DNA of 64,000 bases from Haloarcula rubripromontorii (GCF_001280425.1 NZ_LIUF01000003.1:310001-374000), one strand, 5' to 3'. Positions 33,818 through 42,510 are shown, counted from the first letter of the stretch. Notes: generated by a model from the sequence alone, not told the origin. Numbers and translations: made by a program.

Positions 33818-35919
33818 AGTTTCTCCTGGTCGAGGGTGAGTCGCAGGTCGACCGCCTGCACCCCGTCGGGCGTCGCGACGAGGGGGTTGATGTCCAGTTC
33901 CACAATCGCGGGGAAGTCAGTGACGAGTTGCGAGAGCCGCTGGATGGTCTCGACAAGCGTGGCTTCGTCGACGGGGTCGCGGCCCCGGGCACCGCGCAGC
34001 AGCGGCGCAGAGTCGATATCGTCGAGCATCCCCTTCGCCTCGTTCTCGCTGACGGGGGCGACACTGACAGTGTTGTCTTCGAGCACCTCGACGAAGATAC
34101 CGCCGAGACCGAACAACAGCAGCGGTCCGAACTGCGGGTCGCGGTTCATTCCGAGAATCGTCTCGACGCCGTTGTCGAGGTCGACCATCTCCTGTACCTG
34201 GACGCCGAGAATCGTCGCGTCCTCCTGATAGTTCCGTGCCCTGACGACGAGGTCCTCGTAGGTGTCACGGACCTCCTCGACAGGGACGCCGACCTCGACA
34301 CCGCCGATGTCGGACTTGTGCAAGATGTCCGGACTGACGATTTTCATCACCACGTCGTCGCCGATCTCCTCCGCGATAGCCTCCGCTTCGACGGGTGAGG
34401 AGACGACATCGCCCTGCGGTGTCGGAATCCCGTACGCGTCAAGCAGTTCCATCGCTTCCACGCCGAGCCGGTTCGACCCGCGCCGGGCACCGGATTCGAG
34501 TATCTCGCGGGCCCGCTCGCGGTCCACGTCGAAGGTCGTCGGCTCCTCGTACTCGGTTGCCCTGATCTCACGATAGCGTCTGAGCGCGTCGAGGCTCCCG
34601 ACGGCCCGCGCCGGGTCGAAGTAGTTCGGCACGCCCGCTTCACTCAGGACGTTCGCCCCAGCGTCGACGGACTGCCCGCCCATCAGTGTCGCCGCAACGG
34701 GCTTTTCGAACCGCTCTTGCTGTTCGACGATACGCTCTGCGAGGTCTTCGAAAGAGAGGACCGCCGTCGGGCAGGCGACGACGACGGCCATCGAGACACT
34801 GTCGTCCGCCAGTACCGTTTCCAGTGCTGTCTCGAAGCGCTCCGCGGGAGCATCGCCGATGATATCGACCGGATTGTAGATGTTGGCCTCGTCTGGCATC
34901 TCCTCGCGGAGCCGGGAGAACGTCTCGTCACCGAACTGCGCGAGCTGCAGGTCCGAGTCGCCGACCGCGTCGGTCGTCATCACGCCGGGACCGCCAGCGT
35001 TTGTCACGATAGCGATTTCGTCTCCGTCCGGGAGCGGCTGGCCCGCGAGAATCTGGGCGTAGTCGAACAGTTCCTGCACGGACTCGACGCGGAGCGTCCC
35101 GGCCTTGTCGAGACCTGCCTCGTAGGCCCGCTCCGAACCGGCCATCGCACCGGTGTGAGAGGCGGCCGCGCTTGCACCCGCGTCCGTCCGGCCGGACTTG
35201 ACGAGGACAATCGGCGTGTCCTGTGTCACCTCTCGGGCCGTCTGGACGAACGATGACCCGTCATTGATATCCTCAAGATAGCCCAGAATGACGTCAGTAT
35301 CGGGGTCGTCGCCCCACTCGGCGACGAAGTCGCTCTCGTCGAGTACTGCCTTGTTCCCGAGCGACACGATGTCTTTGAAGCCGACATCGCGTTCGGCGGC
35401 CCAGTCTAGCACGGCGGTGATAAACGCGCCCGACTGGCTCATAAAGGAGATGTCACCGTCGCTGGCCATCACATTGCCGAAAGTGGCGTTGAGCCCGACG
35501 GGTGTCGACATCACGCCGAGGCTGTTCGGGCCGACCAGATTCAGGTCGTATTCGCGAGCCGCCTCGCGGAGCCGTCGCTCGCGTTCGGCCCCGTCACTGC
35601 CGGTCTCACCGAAGCCAGCAGTGATAACCACGACGTTTTCGATACCCGCTTCCCCGGCGTTCTCGATGACATCGACCGCCACCGTCGGCGGCACGACGAC
35701 GACGGCAACATCGACCGACCCAGGGTCTTCCAGGCCGGCGAGGTTGTCGTAACACGGCAATCCATGTACTGTCTCTTTGTTCGGGTTCACGGCCACGACC
35801 TCCCCTGCAAAGGAATCAAGCAGGTTCGTGGTGACCGCGTGACCGACGGACCCCTCCGAATCGGTCGCCCCGACCACTGCGACACGTTCCGGCGCAAACA
35901 ACGTCGATAATCGTCCCAT
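33814..35919 (-). CDS. acd: ADP-forming acetate/acyl-CoA synthetase, fused alpha-beta
   Basis: This 701-residue enzyme converts acetyl-CoA (or another acyl-CoA), ADP and Pi to the acid, CoA and ATP, the archaeal route to acetate. It is the fused form: a CoA-binding domain (about 1-130), a succinyl-CoA-synthetase-like flavodoxin region with SHTGAMAGSERAYEAG containing the phospho-His, and an ATP-grasp domain from about 470 (VVMKIVSPDILHKSDIGGV, then LLLFGLGGIFVEVLED). It is first in a two-gene operon with the DRTGG protein. Confidence 0.93.
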   Translation of the reverse strand: MGRLSTLFAPERVAVVGATDSEGSVGHAVTTNLLDSFAGEVVAVNPNKETVHGLPCYDNLAGLEDPGSVDVAVVVVPPTVAVDVIENAGEAGIENVVVITAGFGETGSDGAERERRLREAAREYDLNLVGPNSLGVMSTPVGLNATFGNVMASDGDISFMSQSGAFITAVLDWAAERDVGFKDIVSLGNKAVLDESDFVAEWGDDPDTDVILGYLEDINDGSSFVQTAREVTQDTPIVLVKSGRTDAGASAAASHTGAMAGSERAYEAGLDKAGTLRVESVQELFDYAQILAGQPLPDGDEIAIVTNAGGPGVMTTDAVGDSDLQLAQFGDETFSRLREEMPDEANIYNPVDIIGDAPAERFETALETVLADDSVSMAVVVACPTAVLSFEDLAERIVEQQERFEKPVAATLMGGQSVDAGANVLSEAGVPNYFDPARAVGSLDALRRYREIRATEYEEPTTFDVDRERAREILESGARRGSNRLGVEAMELLDAYGIPTPQGDVVSSPVEAEAIAEEIGDDVVMKIVSPDILHKSDIGGVEVGVPVEEVRDTYEDLVVRARNYQEDATILGVQVQEMVDLDNGVETILGMNRDPQFGPLLLFGLGGIFVEVLEDNTVSVAPVSENEAKGMLDDIDSAPLLRGARGRDPVDEATLVETIQRLSQLVTDFPAIVELDINPLVATPDGVQAVDLRLTLDQEKL

Positions 35920-36052
35920 GCCTCTACTCGGTGGTTACGGTGGGGACCGAATATAGATGTGGGGAACTCCCAGCGAGCGGGAATCTAGACGATTCATTAC
36001 CGTGATTTCGGTGTAGCGGTGCTTTTGTTCGTCACCCCCGTAGCGGCGTTCG

Positions 36053-36442
36053 ATGACTGACCCAGCACTCCTGGCACCGTTTGACGACAAGGTGATCCGT
36101 GGAGTTGCGGAGGCGAACAGGGTCGACGAGGAGCAGTTACGATCCGCGCTCGCCGATCACCAGCGGACGATGCGTGAGAATCCGGGCGTCGAGGACCTCG
36201 TCTACGAGTGGCGAAAGCGGTTCGACGACGCAGTGCTACACCGCACACCCGAGACGTTCTTCATGGCTGTGCGAGAGAGCGTCTGGGAAGAGTACGGTAC
36301 GTATCTCGGACTTGACGACTACCTACTCGCCGCAGTCGTCGCAGTCCATCAGGAGCAGGTCCTCCGTGAAACAGCAGTCGAGAGCAGCGCTATCGGTGAC
36401 AACGCCGTCGCGCTGGTTGTTTCCCGGCCGTCGGCGCAGTAG
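36053..36442 (+). CDS. Conserved-looking hypothetical protein
   Basis: This 129-residue soluble protein is predicted to be all-helical. The first two thirds contain regular amphipathic helices (DKVIRGVAEANRVDEEQLRSAL, FDDAVLHRTPETFFMAV), and the last part has a hydrophobic helix (LLAAVVAVHQEQVL). I do not recognise a family. It is divergent from acd across a 133-base region and monocistronic. Confidence 0.7.
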   Translation: MTDPALLAPFDDKVIRGVAEANRVDEEQLRSALADHQRTMRENPGVEDLVYEWRKRFDDAVLHRTPETFFMAVRESVWEEYGTYLGLDDYLLAAVVAVHQEQVLRETAVESSAIGDNAVALVVSRPSAQ

Positions 36443-36549
36443 GCGTCTTCCCTCTTATATCAGGTGCCGAGTCCGTGCAAAAGCGACAGTTGTGATTACT
36501 GGATAATATTTCAGTTCAAGTAACCAGCCATTCCATCTGAGAATATAAT

Positions 36550-36566
36550 TTTTGGGTTCCCGAAAA
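36550..36566. promoter_or_regulatory. Candidate metal-dependent operator of dpsA
   Basis: The near-palindrome TTTTGGGTTCCCGAAAA fits the outer pattern TTTnGGnnnnCCnAAA of the iron boxes elsewhere in this window but differs in the inner A/T positions. It lies about 50 bases before the dpsA start and upstream of a TATA-like CTTTAAG near 36587. It is a weaker match than the other boxes. Confidence 0.45.
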
Positions 36567-36614
36567 CATATTTTCACAAAACAATCTTTAAGTGGCTTCC
36601 ACTTATACGATAAA

Positions 36615-37154
36615 ATGACCATGCCAACACAAGAGCACGTCCGACGCGAGTTCGGGGAAGTCGAAGAGAACGAACTCCGCCTCGACAAGGAGAAGTCCGA
36701 GCAGGTAATCAACGCGCTGAATCAGGACCTGGCGGACACGTACACGCTGTATCATCAGGTCAAGAAGCACCACTGGAACGTCGAGGGCGCGGAGTTCCGC
36801 GACCTCCACCTGTTCCTCGGCGACGCCGCCGGACACGCCGAAGAAGCGGCCGACGAACTCGCAGAGCGAGCGCAGGCTCTCGGTGGCACCCCCATCGCTG
36901 GCGGCAAGGCACAGGAAGAGCACGCATCGGTAGAACCGGAGGGACAGGACGTCTACGACATCCGGACGTCGCTCGAAAACGACCTCGAGATGTACGGCGA
37001 CGTCATCGAGTCGCTCCGTGACCACATCGACCTCGCGGAGAACCTCGGCGACCACGCCACGGCCCAGATACTCCGGGAAATCATCGTCCAGACCGAGGAA
37101 GACGCCCACCACATCGAGCACTACCTCGAAGACGACACGCTCGTCATGGACTAA
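36615..37154 (+). CDS. dpsA: DNA-protecting ferritin-like protein DpsA
   Basis: This 179-residue Dps-family protein would form a 12-subunit shell that oxidises and stores iron. The ferroxidase-site signature LYHQVKKHHWNVEGAEFRDLHLFL and GHAEEAADELAERAQALGG are intact, and the C-terminus EDAHHIEHYLEDDTLV matches halobacterial DpsA. Either ATG 36615 or ATG 36621 could be used. The AT-rich promoter carries a palindrome resembling the iron boxes. A T-rich tract at about 37169-37190 may end the transcript. Confidence 0.93.
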   Translation: MTMPTQEHVRREFGEVEENELRLDKEKSEQVINALNQDLADTYTLYHQVKKHHWNVEGAEFRDLHLFLGDAAGHAEEAADELAERAQALGGTPIAGGKAQEEHASVEPEGQDVYDIRTSLENDLEMYGDVIESLRDHIDLAENLGDHATAQILREIIVQTEEDAHHIEHYLEDDTLVMD

Positions 37155-37293
37155 CTCGGCACAAGCCTTTCTCTCTCAGTTTCTTTTACTGGATAGTCCC
37201 ACCACCCACGATTATCCAGCGTGAGGTGAGCCGCTCCGGCAGGAAGCAGTCCGAAACGCGAAAGAATGAGAAACGCGAGCGGGGACGAACGGA

Positions 37294-37443
37294 CTATCGT
37301 CGAAGGTCAACGGTTACGTCGGTCGAAATCCAGCCGTCTCGGTTCCCGTCTTCGGTGAACACGGTTCTGTCAGCACCACTGTCCAGTGCTGCAACGTCCG
37401 GGCGATCCTCGGAGGTCTCGACATCGTCCGTCTGTGATGGCAT
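37294..37443 (-). CDS. 49-residue acidic protein under a candidate iron box
   Basis: This is a short frame from ATG 37443 to TAG 37294. The product is acidic (about a quarter Asp/Glu), starts MPSQTDDVETSEDRPDV, and ends with VFTEDGNRDGWISTDVTVDLRR, in which a W-I-S-x-D motif resembles the protein at 19817. Haloarchaeal codon bias is clear throughout. An iron-box palindrome sits 9-22 bases before the start, with a TATA-like CTTTTAG just upstream of it. Family and function are unknown. Confidence 0.62.
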   Translation of the reverse strand: MPSQTDDVETSEDRPDVAALDSGADRTVFTEDGNRDGWISTDVTVDLRR

Positions 37444-37451
37444 TATCAGAG

Positions 37452-37465
37452 TTAGGCACCCCTAA
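37452..37465. promoter_or_regulatory. Iron box upstream of the 49-residue protein gene
   Basis: TTAGGCACCCCTAA is a perfect TTAGG-N4-CCTAA palindrome. On the minus strand TTTAGGGGTGCCTAAC differs from the box at 45623 at only two of 16 positions. It lies between a TATA-like element and the ATG, as repressor sites do for leaderless genes. Confidence 0.7.
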
Positions 37466-37591
37466 AGCTAAAAGGATTTTGGTTGGCCTAATCACCTGTG
37501 GACACCAGTCGCCTGCAACGCGACGGAGGCACCCGGACGCTGGCCGCTGCCACGGCGCGGCCTTTAGTACCCGAGGCGACAAGAGAGAGAT

Positions 37592-38176
37592 ATGAGTTCG
37601 GACGACGACCTTACCGCTCTGATTACGGACCTCGTTACGACGCTACAGGAGCTTGAGACGGAGGTCGAGCCCACGACGGACAGCGGCCTGCCGCGCCCGC
37701 CGACGCCGGGTGAACTCCTGCGGTTCACCAGCGACGTGACCATCCCCGCAGTCATCCTGGTCCTGAAGACCAACATCGAGGCGCTGAAAATCCTCCGGCG
37801 CGCCCTCCGGATGGCCGAGGGACGGCCGACATCGACCGGGTCCGCCTCTGGCGAAGTACGACAGCGTGCGAGTGAGTTGAGTCGGGCAACGCTCTCCCGT
37901 CTCGACGATGCGTTGACCGACCTCCAGCGCGCTGTCGAAGGGACACCGGAAGACGAGGAGGCCCGCGAACTCGTTCACGAAGCCCAACAGTTACGCGGTC
38001 AGATACAGGAGCGACTGGCCGAGGAGACGGGGGAGAATGAAGCGACTCACTCCGAGCGGGTTACTGACGTGCCCGTGGACGTAGATGCCGAGTTACGGTC
38101 GATAAAGGACGAAATCGATGGTCCGGACAGGGACGACGACGGTACTGAAAACGGCGATGGAAGCGATGAGGAATAA
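37592..38176 (+). CDS. Conserved haloarchaeal hypothetical protein (DUF7547-like)
   Basis: This 194-residue soluble protein has an acidic N-terminus with LRFTSDVTIPAVILVLKTNIEALKILRRALRMAEG, an amphipathic or weakly hydrophobic helix region, then a coiled-coil-like middle (about 88-150) and a disordered acidic tail. It resembles a haloarchaeal family of unknown role; the DUF number is from memory. A single gene with its own promoter. Confidence 0.7.
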   Translation: MSSDDDLTALITDLVTTLQELETEVEPTTDSGLPRPPTPGELLRFTSDVTIPAVILVLKTNIEALKILRRALRMAEGRPTSTGSASGEVRQRASELSRATLSRLDDALTDLQRAVEGTPEDEEARELVHEAQQLRGQIQERLAEETGENEATHSERVTDVPVDVDAELRSIKDEIDGPDRDDDGTENGDGSDEE

Positions 38177-38254
38177 CAGATTCAGTGTGGTGTGAAAACC
38201 ATCCCTCATCAAACATAATGATTTATTGTGGTACAAGTGTATGTGTGAATACCC

Positions 38255-38734
38255 ATGTCCAGCTCTACCGCTCCGGGTGGTCGCCGGGCGACCCTGTTCG
38301 TCCGGTCTGACCTCCCAGCGCCGTCACAGAAACGCTGTACCGCTATCGAACGTGAGCTACAGGAGCTGGTGTGTCGTGGCGTACTCAACGAGGCCGAGAC
38401 AGTCGAGTGGGCGAAACGCGTGCCGCTGCAGGGCTCCGGTGACGGACCCGAGCGGACACTCTACAACGAGTTCGCGGAGTGGGCCCGCGAGTCAGGGGTC
38501 TGTCTCGCACCGTTTTTCGACACCCGGCTCTGTTACAGTTCAACGACGGGTGAGAAACGCCGGGAACTCGTCATGCCGGCCGTCTGCCTCGCAGTCTACG
38601 AGGGCGACGAGCTGGTGCAGGTTGCCCCCTTCGCCGACGCGGGTCGAGCGGAGTCCGTCGAAGAATGTATTGCAGAACTGGCCGAGACAGGGACCCTCCC
38701 GGACACATACTCGGCAACGGTCTCGACCGTATAA
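38255..38734 (+). CDS. Haloarchaeal HTH-like hypothetical protein
   Basis: This 159-residue protein looks like a family found widely in haloarchaea, with a beta-alpha-beta start (ATLFVRSDLPAPSQKRCTAIERELQEL), a middle FAEWARESGVCLAPFF, and a strand-rich end (ELVMPAVCLAVYEGDELVQVAPF). Relatives are sometimes labelled HTH-domain proteins, but no clear helix-turn-helix is visible. A TATA-like GATTTATTG lies near 38219, about 30 bases before the ATG. Confidence 0.7.
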   Translation: MSSSTAPGGRRATLFVRSDLPAPSQKRCTAIERELQELVCRGVLNEAETVEWAKRVPLQGSGDGPERTLYNEFAEWARESGVCLAPFFDTRLCYSSTTGEKRRELVMPAVCLAVYEGDELVQVAPFADAGRAESVEECIAELAETGTLPDTYSATVSTV

Positions 38735-38759
38735 CGCTCTCTGACCTGTTTGCTTCTAT

Positions 38760-38882
38760 GTTACCGTCTCCTCGAACGAGGGCGCGCTCCTCTCCGACCT
38801 CGTCATAAAGACAATCGAAGAAGCGGGAACGATTTCGCCGACGACGGAGGAACGCATTACCCGGCAGGGCGAAGGGAGCTAA
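38760..38882 (+). pseudogene. Truncated coding remnant
   Basis: The 40 codons before TAA 38880-38882 read GALLSDLVIKTIEEAGTISP and onward in good haloarchaeal codon style, but the frame has no start codon and a TGA lies a few codons upstream. It looks like the C-terminal end of a decayed gene. It ends exactly where the convergent DUF35 gene ends. Chance coding-like sequence cannot be excluded. Confidence 0.3.
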
Positions 38883-39263
38883 TCAGACGGGGTCCCAGCG
38901 GTAGCCGTCCCAGTCCTGGCTCTCGGGCACTTTGATGCCCACGTCGGGGTCGCGGAGTTCCTCGACGTAGACGGGTTCGACCGTGTCCCCGGTTTCGACC
39001 TCGTCCGTGGTCACCTGGCCGAGCGCGCGGACGAACTCGTCGCTCGCGCCGTCGATGTCCGTGATGTCGAACTCGACGATAGCGAGCGTGTTCGGCTCGC
39101 GGACGCCCGGCGGCGTCGCCGTCGAGTGGGTCCAGGTGACGACCTCGCCGGTCCGGTCCGAGAGGTCGAAGGTCTCCTCCTGCGGTTCGCCACACTCCGG
39201 ACAGAGCGGATGCGTGGGGTACGAGACGTGACCGTTCGAGCACATCCCTGCTTCCAGCGTCAT
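38883..39263 (-). CDS. DUF35 zinc-ribbon OB-fold protein, thiolase partner
   Basis: This 126-residue protein has an N-terminal rubredoxin-like zinc ribbon (CSNGH, CPECG) and an OB-fold (VVTWTHSTATPPGVREPNTLAIVEF). Members of this family bind thiolases and, in archaea, help channel acetyl-CoA and HMG-CoA synthesis. It overlaps the thiolase gene by 4 bases (ATGA), so the two products probably form a complex. Confidence 0.9.
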   Translation of the reverse strand: MTLEAGMCSNGHVSYPTHPLCPECGEPQEETFDLSDRTGEVVTWTHSTATPPGVREPNTLAIVEFDITDIDGASDEFVRALGQVTTDEVETGDTVEPVYVEELRDPDVGIKVPESQDWDGYRWDPV

Positions 39264-40411
39264 TCTGCGGCCTCCATGATGGTGGTGATGACACAGTTGC
39301 CGAACCCGCCGACGTTACACGCCAGCGCGGTGTCGGCCTCGACCTGCCGCGGCCCGGCCTCGCCGACGAGCTGTTCGTAGATTTCGACCCCCTGCGCGAC
39401 GCCGCTTGCCCCCAGCGGGTGGCCCTTCGATTTGAGACCACCGGAGGTGTTGATCGGCAACTCTCCGTCCTTTGCGGTGGCTCCGTCCATCGCCATCTCC
39501 CAGGCCGTTCCCTGCTCGGCGACGCCGATACCCTCCAGTTGCAGGAACTCCAGAATCGTGAACATATCGTGCAGTTCGGCCACGTCGAGGTCCTCGGGAC
39601 CGAGGCCGGCCATCTCGTAGGCCTGCTCGCTCGACTCGACGACCCCGCCCATGACTGTCGGGTCGTCCCGCTCGTGGACGACGTGGGTATCGGTCGCCCC
39701 GCCGATGCCGGAGACGACGGCGTACTCGTCGGCTATCTCCGCGGCGCGCTCCTCCGTCGTGAACATGAGCGCGGCGCTGCCGTCCGTGATGGGACAGAAG
39801 TCGTACAGCCGCAGCGGGTCAGCGATAATCGGCGACTCAAGCGCTTTCTCCATCGTAATCTCCTTCTGGAACTGCGCGTTCGGGTTGTCCACGCCGTTCT
39901 TGTGGTTCTTGACTGCGACCCGAGCGAGCGACTCCCGCGGGGCGTCGAACCGCTCCAAGTAGTGCCGGGCGGTCATGCCGGCGAACGACGGGAGCGTCAC
40001 GCCGTGTTTGTACTCGTCGGGGTGGGTAATCGAGGCGATGATGTCGGTCGCCTGACCCGTCGTCTTGTGTGTCATCTTCTCCGCGCCGACCAGCAGCGTC
40101 ATCTCGCTGGCCCCGCTGGCGACTGACTGCCAGGCCTCGTAGATACCGGCCCCGCCAGAGGAAGAGGTCTGGTCGACCCGTTCGCTGTAGGCCGGAAGCA
40201 CCCCCAGGTCGTGCGCCAGCAGGTTCATGATGCCCGTCTGGCCCTCGAACTCGCCGCTGGACATGTTCGAGACGTACAGGTGCTCTACATCGTCGGGTGT
40301 GACGCCGGCGTCCGTGAGACACTCCTCACCCGCCTGTGAGAGTAGCTCACGGATCCAGGCGTCGCGTTGCCCGAACTTCGTCATTGACGCGCCGATTACT
40401 GCGACTCCCAT
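39260..40411 (-). CDS. Thiolase (acetyl-CoA acetyltransferase-like)
   Basis: This 383-residue thiolase-fold enzyme begins MGVAVIGASMTKFGQ. The nucleophilic Cys of classical thiolases is not obvious at SNMSSGEFEGQTGIMNLLAHDLG, as in SCPx/archaeal-type members, whereas NTSGGLKSKGHPLGASGVAQ supplies the catalytic His, and a late Cys lies in ALACNVGGFGN. It probably makes or cleaves acetoacetyl-CoA or a longer ketoacyl-CoA. The long frame upstream of 40411 is shadow. It is co-translated with the DUF35 gene. Confidence 0.88.
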   Translation of the reverse strand: MGVAVIGASMTKFGQRDAWIRELLSQAGEECLTDAGVTPDDVEHLYVSNMSSGEFEGQTGIMNLLAHDLGVLPAYSERVDQTSSSGGAGIYEAWQSVASGASEMTLLVGAEKMTHKTTGQATDIIASITHPDEYKHGVTLPSFAGMTARHYLERFDAPRESLARVAVKNHKNGVDNPNAQFQKEITMEKALESPIIADPLRLYDFCPITDGSAALMFTTEERAAEIADEYAVVSGIGGATDTHVVHERDDPTVMGGVVESSEQAYEMAGLGPEDLDVAELHDMFTILEFLQLEGIGVAEQGTAWEMAMDGATAKDGELPINTSGGLKSKGHPLGASGVAQGVEIYEQLVGEAGPRQVEADTALACNVGGFGNCVITTIMEAAE

Positions 40412-40475
40412 ACCTGTGCCGTCACAGGGGTCTGGTGTATGTATTACGGTCTGACCTATAGAACGAGTGGAATGT

Positions 40476-41303
40476 TCAGGCAGTCGTCGTAACGACCGAC
40501 AGTCCCTCGGCGGGTTGGTCGCCGGCCAGTGAGACGAGTAGCCGCCAGCCGTCCGCAGTTCGCTCCGCTTCGGCCATCTGTGGCGTGATGCTCGTCCGGC
40601 GCAGTAGCTCGACTGCAATCGGCAACACCGGACAGCGAAGGTCCGACAGCGTCGGGCGATAGTTCTGTAATGTGATATATCTGGCACACCGGCCGGGACC
40701 GACAGCGGCGGGTTCGATTGCTGCCTCGTCGACAAGCCCCGCTGCTTCGAGGTCGGCGATGGCGTCCCGAACCGGCTCAGGGCCACTTGGCTTTCTCGGC
40801 AGCTGTCCGGCGGCTTCGCGGAGGGTATCCGCCTGCATCTCTGGGTCAAGGTGTTCGGCCAGTGCCGTGGCCATGCTTTCGAGCATCGCCAGACAGAGTC
40901 GCTCGCGGTTCTCGGTCTCCTCAGCCGCTTCGAGATAGCTGTCGATGACTGCCTGCTCAACGGACCGATGACGGCCCGACAGCACTTCGAACAGCGACCC
41001 GGCGACCGTGTGACAGTACTCCGGGAGCGACGACGGACCAGTCCTGACGGCGTCGGTCCCCCACGGCGCTTCACAGACGATGAGGCCGTGCACGGTGACA
41101 CGTGGGTCGTAGCGCCGGAGAGCGCTTCGGTAGGCAGTCGCTACGCTGGCCGCTTCGGCGGCCGTCTCACGGTCCGGAAACTGCATGCCTGACACCGGGA
41201 ACGGCGGTGTGCCCGTTCGGGCGCTGACGACGCGATACGGCCCGACAGCCACACTGAGCTCCGAGAGCCTGTCACGGATGTCTGCGAGCGTTCGTCCGAC
41301 CAT
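40476..41303 (-). CDS. Uncharacterised protein downstream of a siderophore-binding protein gene
   Basis: This 275-residue soluble protein has no recognised domain. It has a beta-rich N-terminal part (GPYRVVSARTGTPPFPVSGMQFP), a helical middle with many Glu and Ala, and a segment PSGPEPVRDAIADLEAAGLVDEA that could be a small winged helix. It begins 6 bases after the solute-binding protein gene and so should be iron-regulated with it. Confidence 0.72.
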   Translation of the reverse strand: MVGRTLADIRDRLSELSVAVGPYRVVSARTGTPPFPVSGMQFPDRETAAEAASVATAYRSALRRYDPRVTVHGLIVCEAPWGTDAVRTGPSSLPEYCHTVAGSLFEVLSGRHRSVEQAVIDSYLEAAEETENRERLCLAMLESMATALAEHLDPEMQADTLREAAGQLPRKPSGPEPVRDAIADLEAAGLVDEAAIEPAAVGPGRCARYITLQNYRPTLSDLRCPVLPIAVELLRRTSITPQMAEAERTADGWRLLVSLAGDQPAEGLSVVTTTA

Positions 41304-41309
41304 GAGTCC

Positions 41310-42470
41310 TTACAGGTCTCCGGCGATGATGTCGGCGACGCGCTGGCGGTCGAATAGCTCCCGGTCCACGTCGTACACCTGCGATGCGGCCCGTTCGGTG
41401 ACGACGAGATTCGTTATCGGTCCCTGGTACAGCGGCCCACCGCGGAACACGTTCCCGTTCTGTACTGCCGTGAGTTCGCTTCCGGTCTCATCCGATTCGA
41501 GGAACCCGACGACTGTGTCCTCGAACTCCGAGCGTGTCTTTGCTTCGTGTCCGCGCAGGAGCATGTACTCTGGGTCGATGTCAAGCAGCGTCTCGAAGTC
41601 GACCTTGCTCCGGTCGGCGTGGAAGTCCCTGACATCAGTTTTCGCGAACGCGTCGCGAACGCGCAGGTCCCGCCACTGTTTGAAACTGGTCCCGTCCTCG
41701 ATGAGATACGGCGAGAAGCTCGTCGGCTCGTTGCCCCCGGCCCACATGATGGCCACTTCCGGTCGATCGGAGTTCGAGTCCGGAACGATGTCAGCCAGAC
41801 TCGCCCGGAACTCCTCGTGGAGGGACTGGAACGCCTCGAACCGGTCGGTCCGCTGGAACGCCCGGGAGAGTTTCTCGAAGGCTTCGTACAGCGTGTAGTA
41901 GGTGTAATCGTGCCACGTGTAGCCCGTCGAAAAGATGCTGTTCCCGAAGAAGGGGGCGATCTGGGATTCGATTTCATCGATGTCCGACTGCTCCCAGGAC
42001 CCGCGGCTCTGCAGGAAGTTCGGGTCCATGACGTGGATATCGGCGTCTATTTCGTAGAACTGCTCTTTGCCGACACCGCTGTCACCCCACAGCTTCCGGA
42101 TCGAACTCCCATCGACGCTGACACCCGGTATCTCGTCGTAGTACTGGGTGTGGTACCGTGAGGGGAGCCAGACTCCCTCGGGTGCATCGAGGCCGAGCGC
42201 GATTCCCATATCGGCCCAGCTTCCGTTGTTTGCGACCCAGACCTCCGGCACTGACTCGAAGGAAACCTCGCCGACTGGCTCCATCGAGACGGAGTAGCCC
42301 GTATCCGTCGGTTCTGCGCCCGCAGTCGACCCTCCGCCCGACGTACCGGACTCCGTTCGATTGTCAGTCGTACCCTCACTATCGCTCCCGGCCTCCGACT
42401 GCCCTGAACACCCGGCGACGGCACCTGCCAGCCCGGCACCGGCCGCAACGATGTACTCTCGTCGGTCCAT
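41310..42470 (-). CDS. Fe(III)-siderophore/cobalamin-type ABC solute-binding lipoprotein
   Basis: This 386-residue exported protein has a twin-Arg start (MDRREYIVAAGAGL), lipobox AVAGC with Cys21, a Ser/Gly/Thr-rich linker, and a helical-backbone periplasmic-binding domain of the BtuF/FepB type. An iron box directly before the start, and a second one upstream of the TATA element, indicate iron-repressed expression. No permease or ATPase follows, so it must share a transporter encoded elsewhere. Confidence 0.85.
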   Translation of the reverse strand: MDRREYIVAAGAGLAGAVAGCSGQSEAGSDSEGTTDNRTESGTSGGGSTAGAEPTDTGYSVSMEPVGEVSFESVPEVWVANNGSWADMGIALGLDAPEGVWLPSRYHTQYYDEIPGVSVDGSSIRKLWGDSGVGKEQFYEIDADIHVMDPNFLQSRGSWEQSDIDEIESQIAPFFGNSIFSTGYTWHDYTYYTLYEAFEKLSRAFQRTDRFEAFQSLHEEFRASLADIVPDSNSDRPEVAIMWAGGNEPTSFSPYLIEDGTSFKQWRDLRVRDAFAKTDVRDFHADRSKVDFETLLDIDPEYMLLRGHEAKTRSEFEDTVVGFLESDETGSELTAVQNGNVFRGGPLYQGPITNLVVTERAASQVYDVDRELFDRQRVADIIAGDL

Positions 42471-42476
42471 ATATTT

Positions 42477-42490
42477 TTAGGCTTGCCTAA
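42477..42490. promoter_or_regulatory. Iron box 1 of the siderophore-binding protein gene
   Basis: TTAGGCTTGCCTAA is a near-perfect palindrome lying 7-20 bases upstream of the ATG at 42470 (minus strand) and just downstream of a TATA-like TTTAAA at 42495-42500. A DtxR-family repressor such as SirR/Idr would block transcription start here when iron is plentiful. Confidence 0.8.
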
Positions 42491-42510
42491 TTGGTTTAAA
42501 TCTTCCTATA

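Noticed and set aside
39260-41101. A 613-codon frame suggesting a longer thiolase
   Set aside because: The thiolase N-terminus (MGVAVIGASM) begins at 40411; the upstream 230 codons are Arg/Ser-rich shadow of the gene at 40476-41303.
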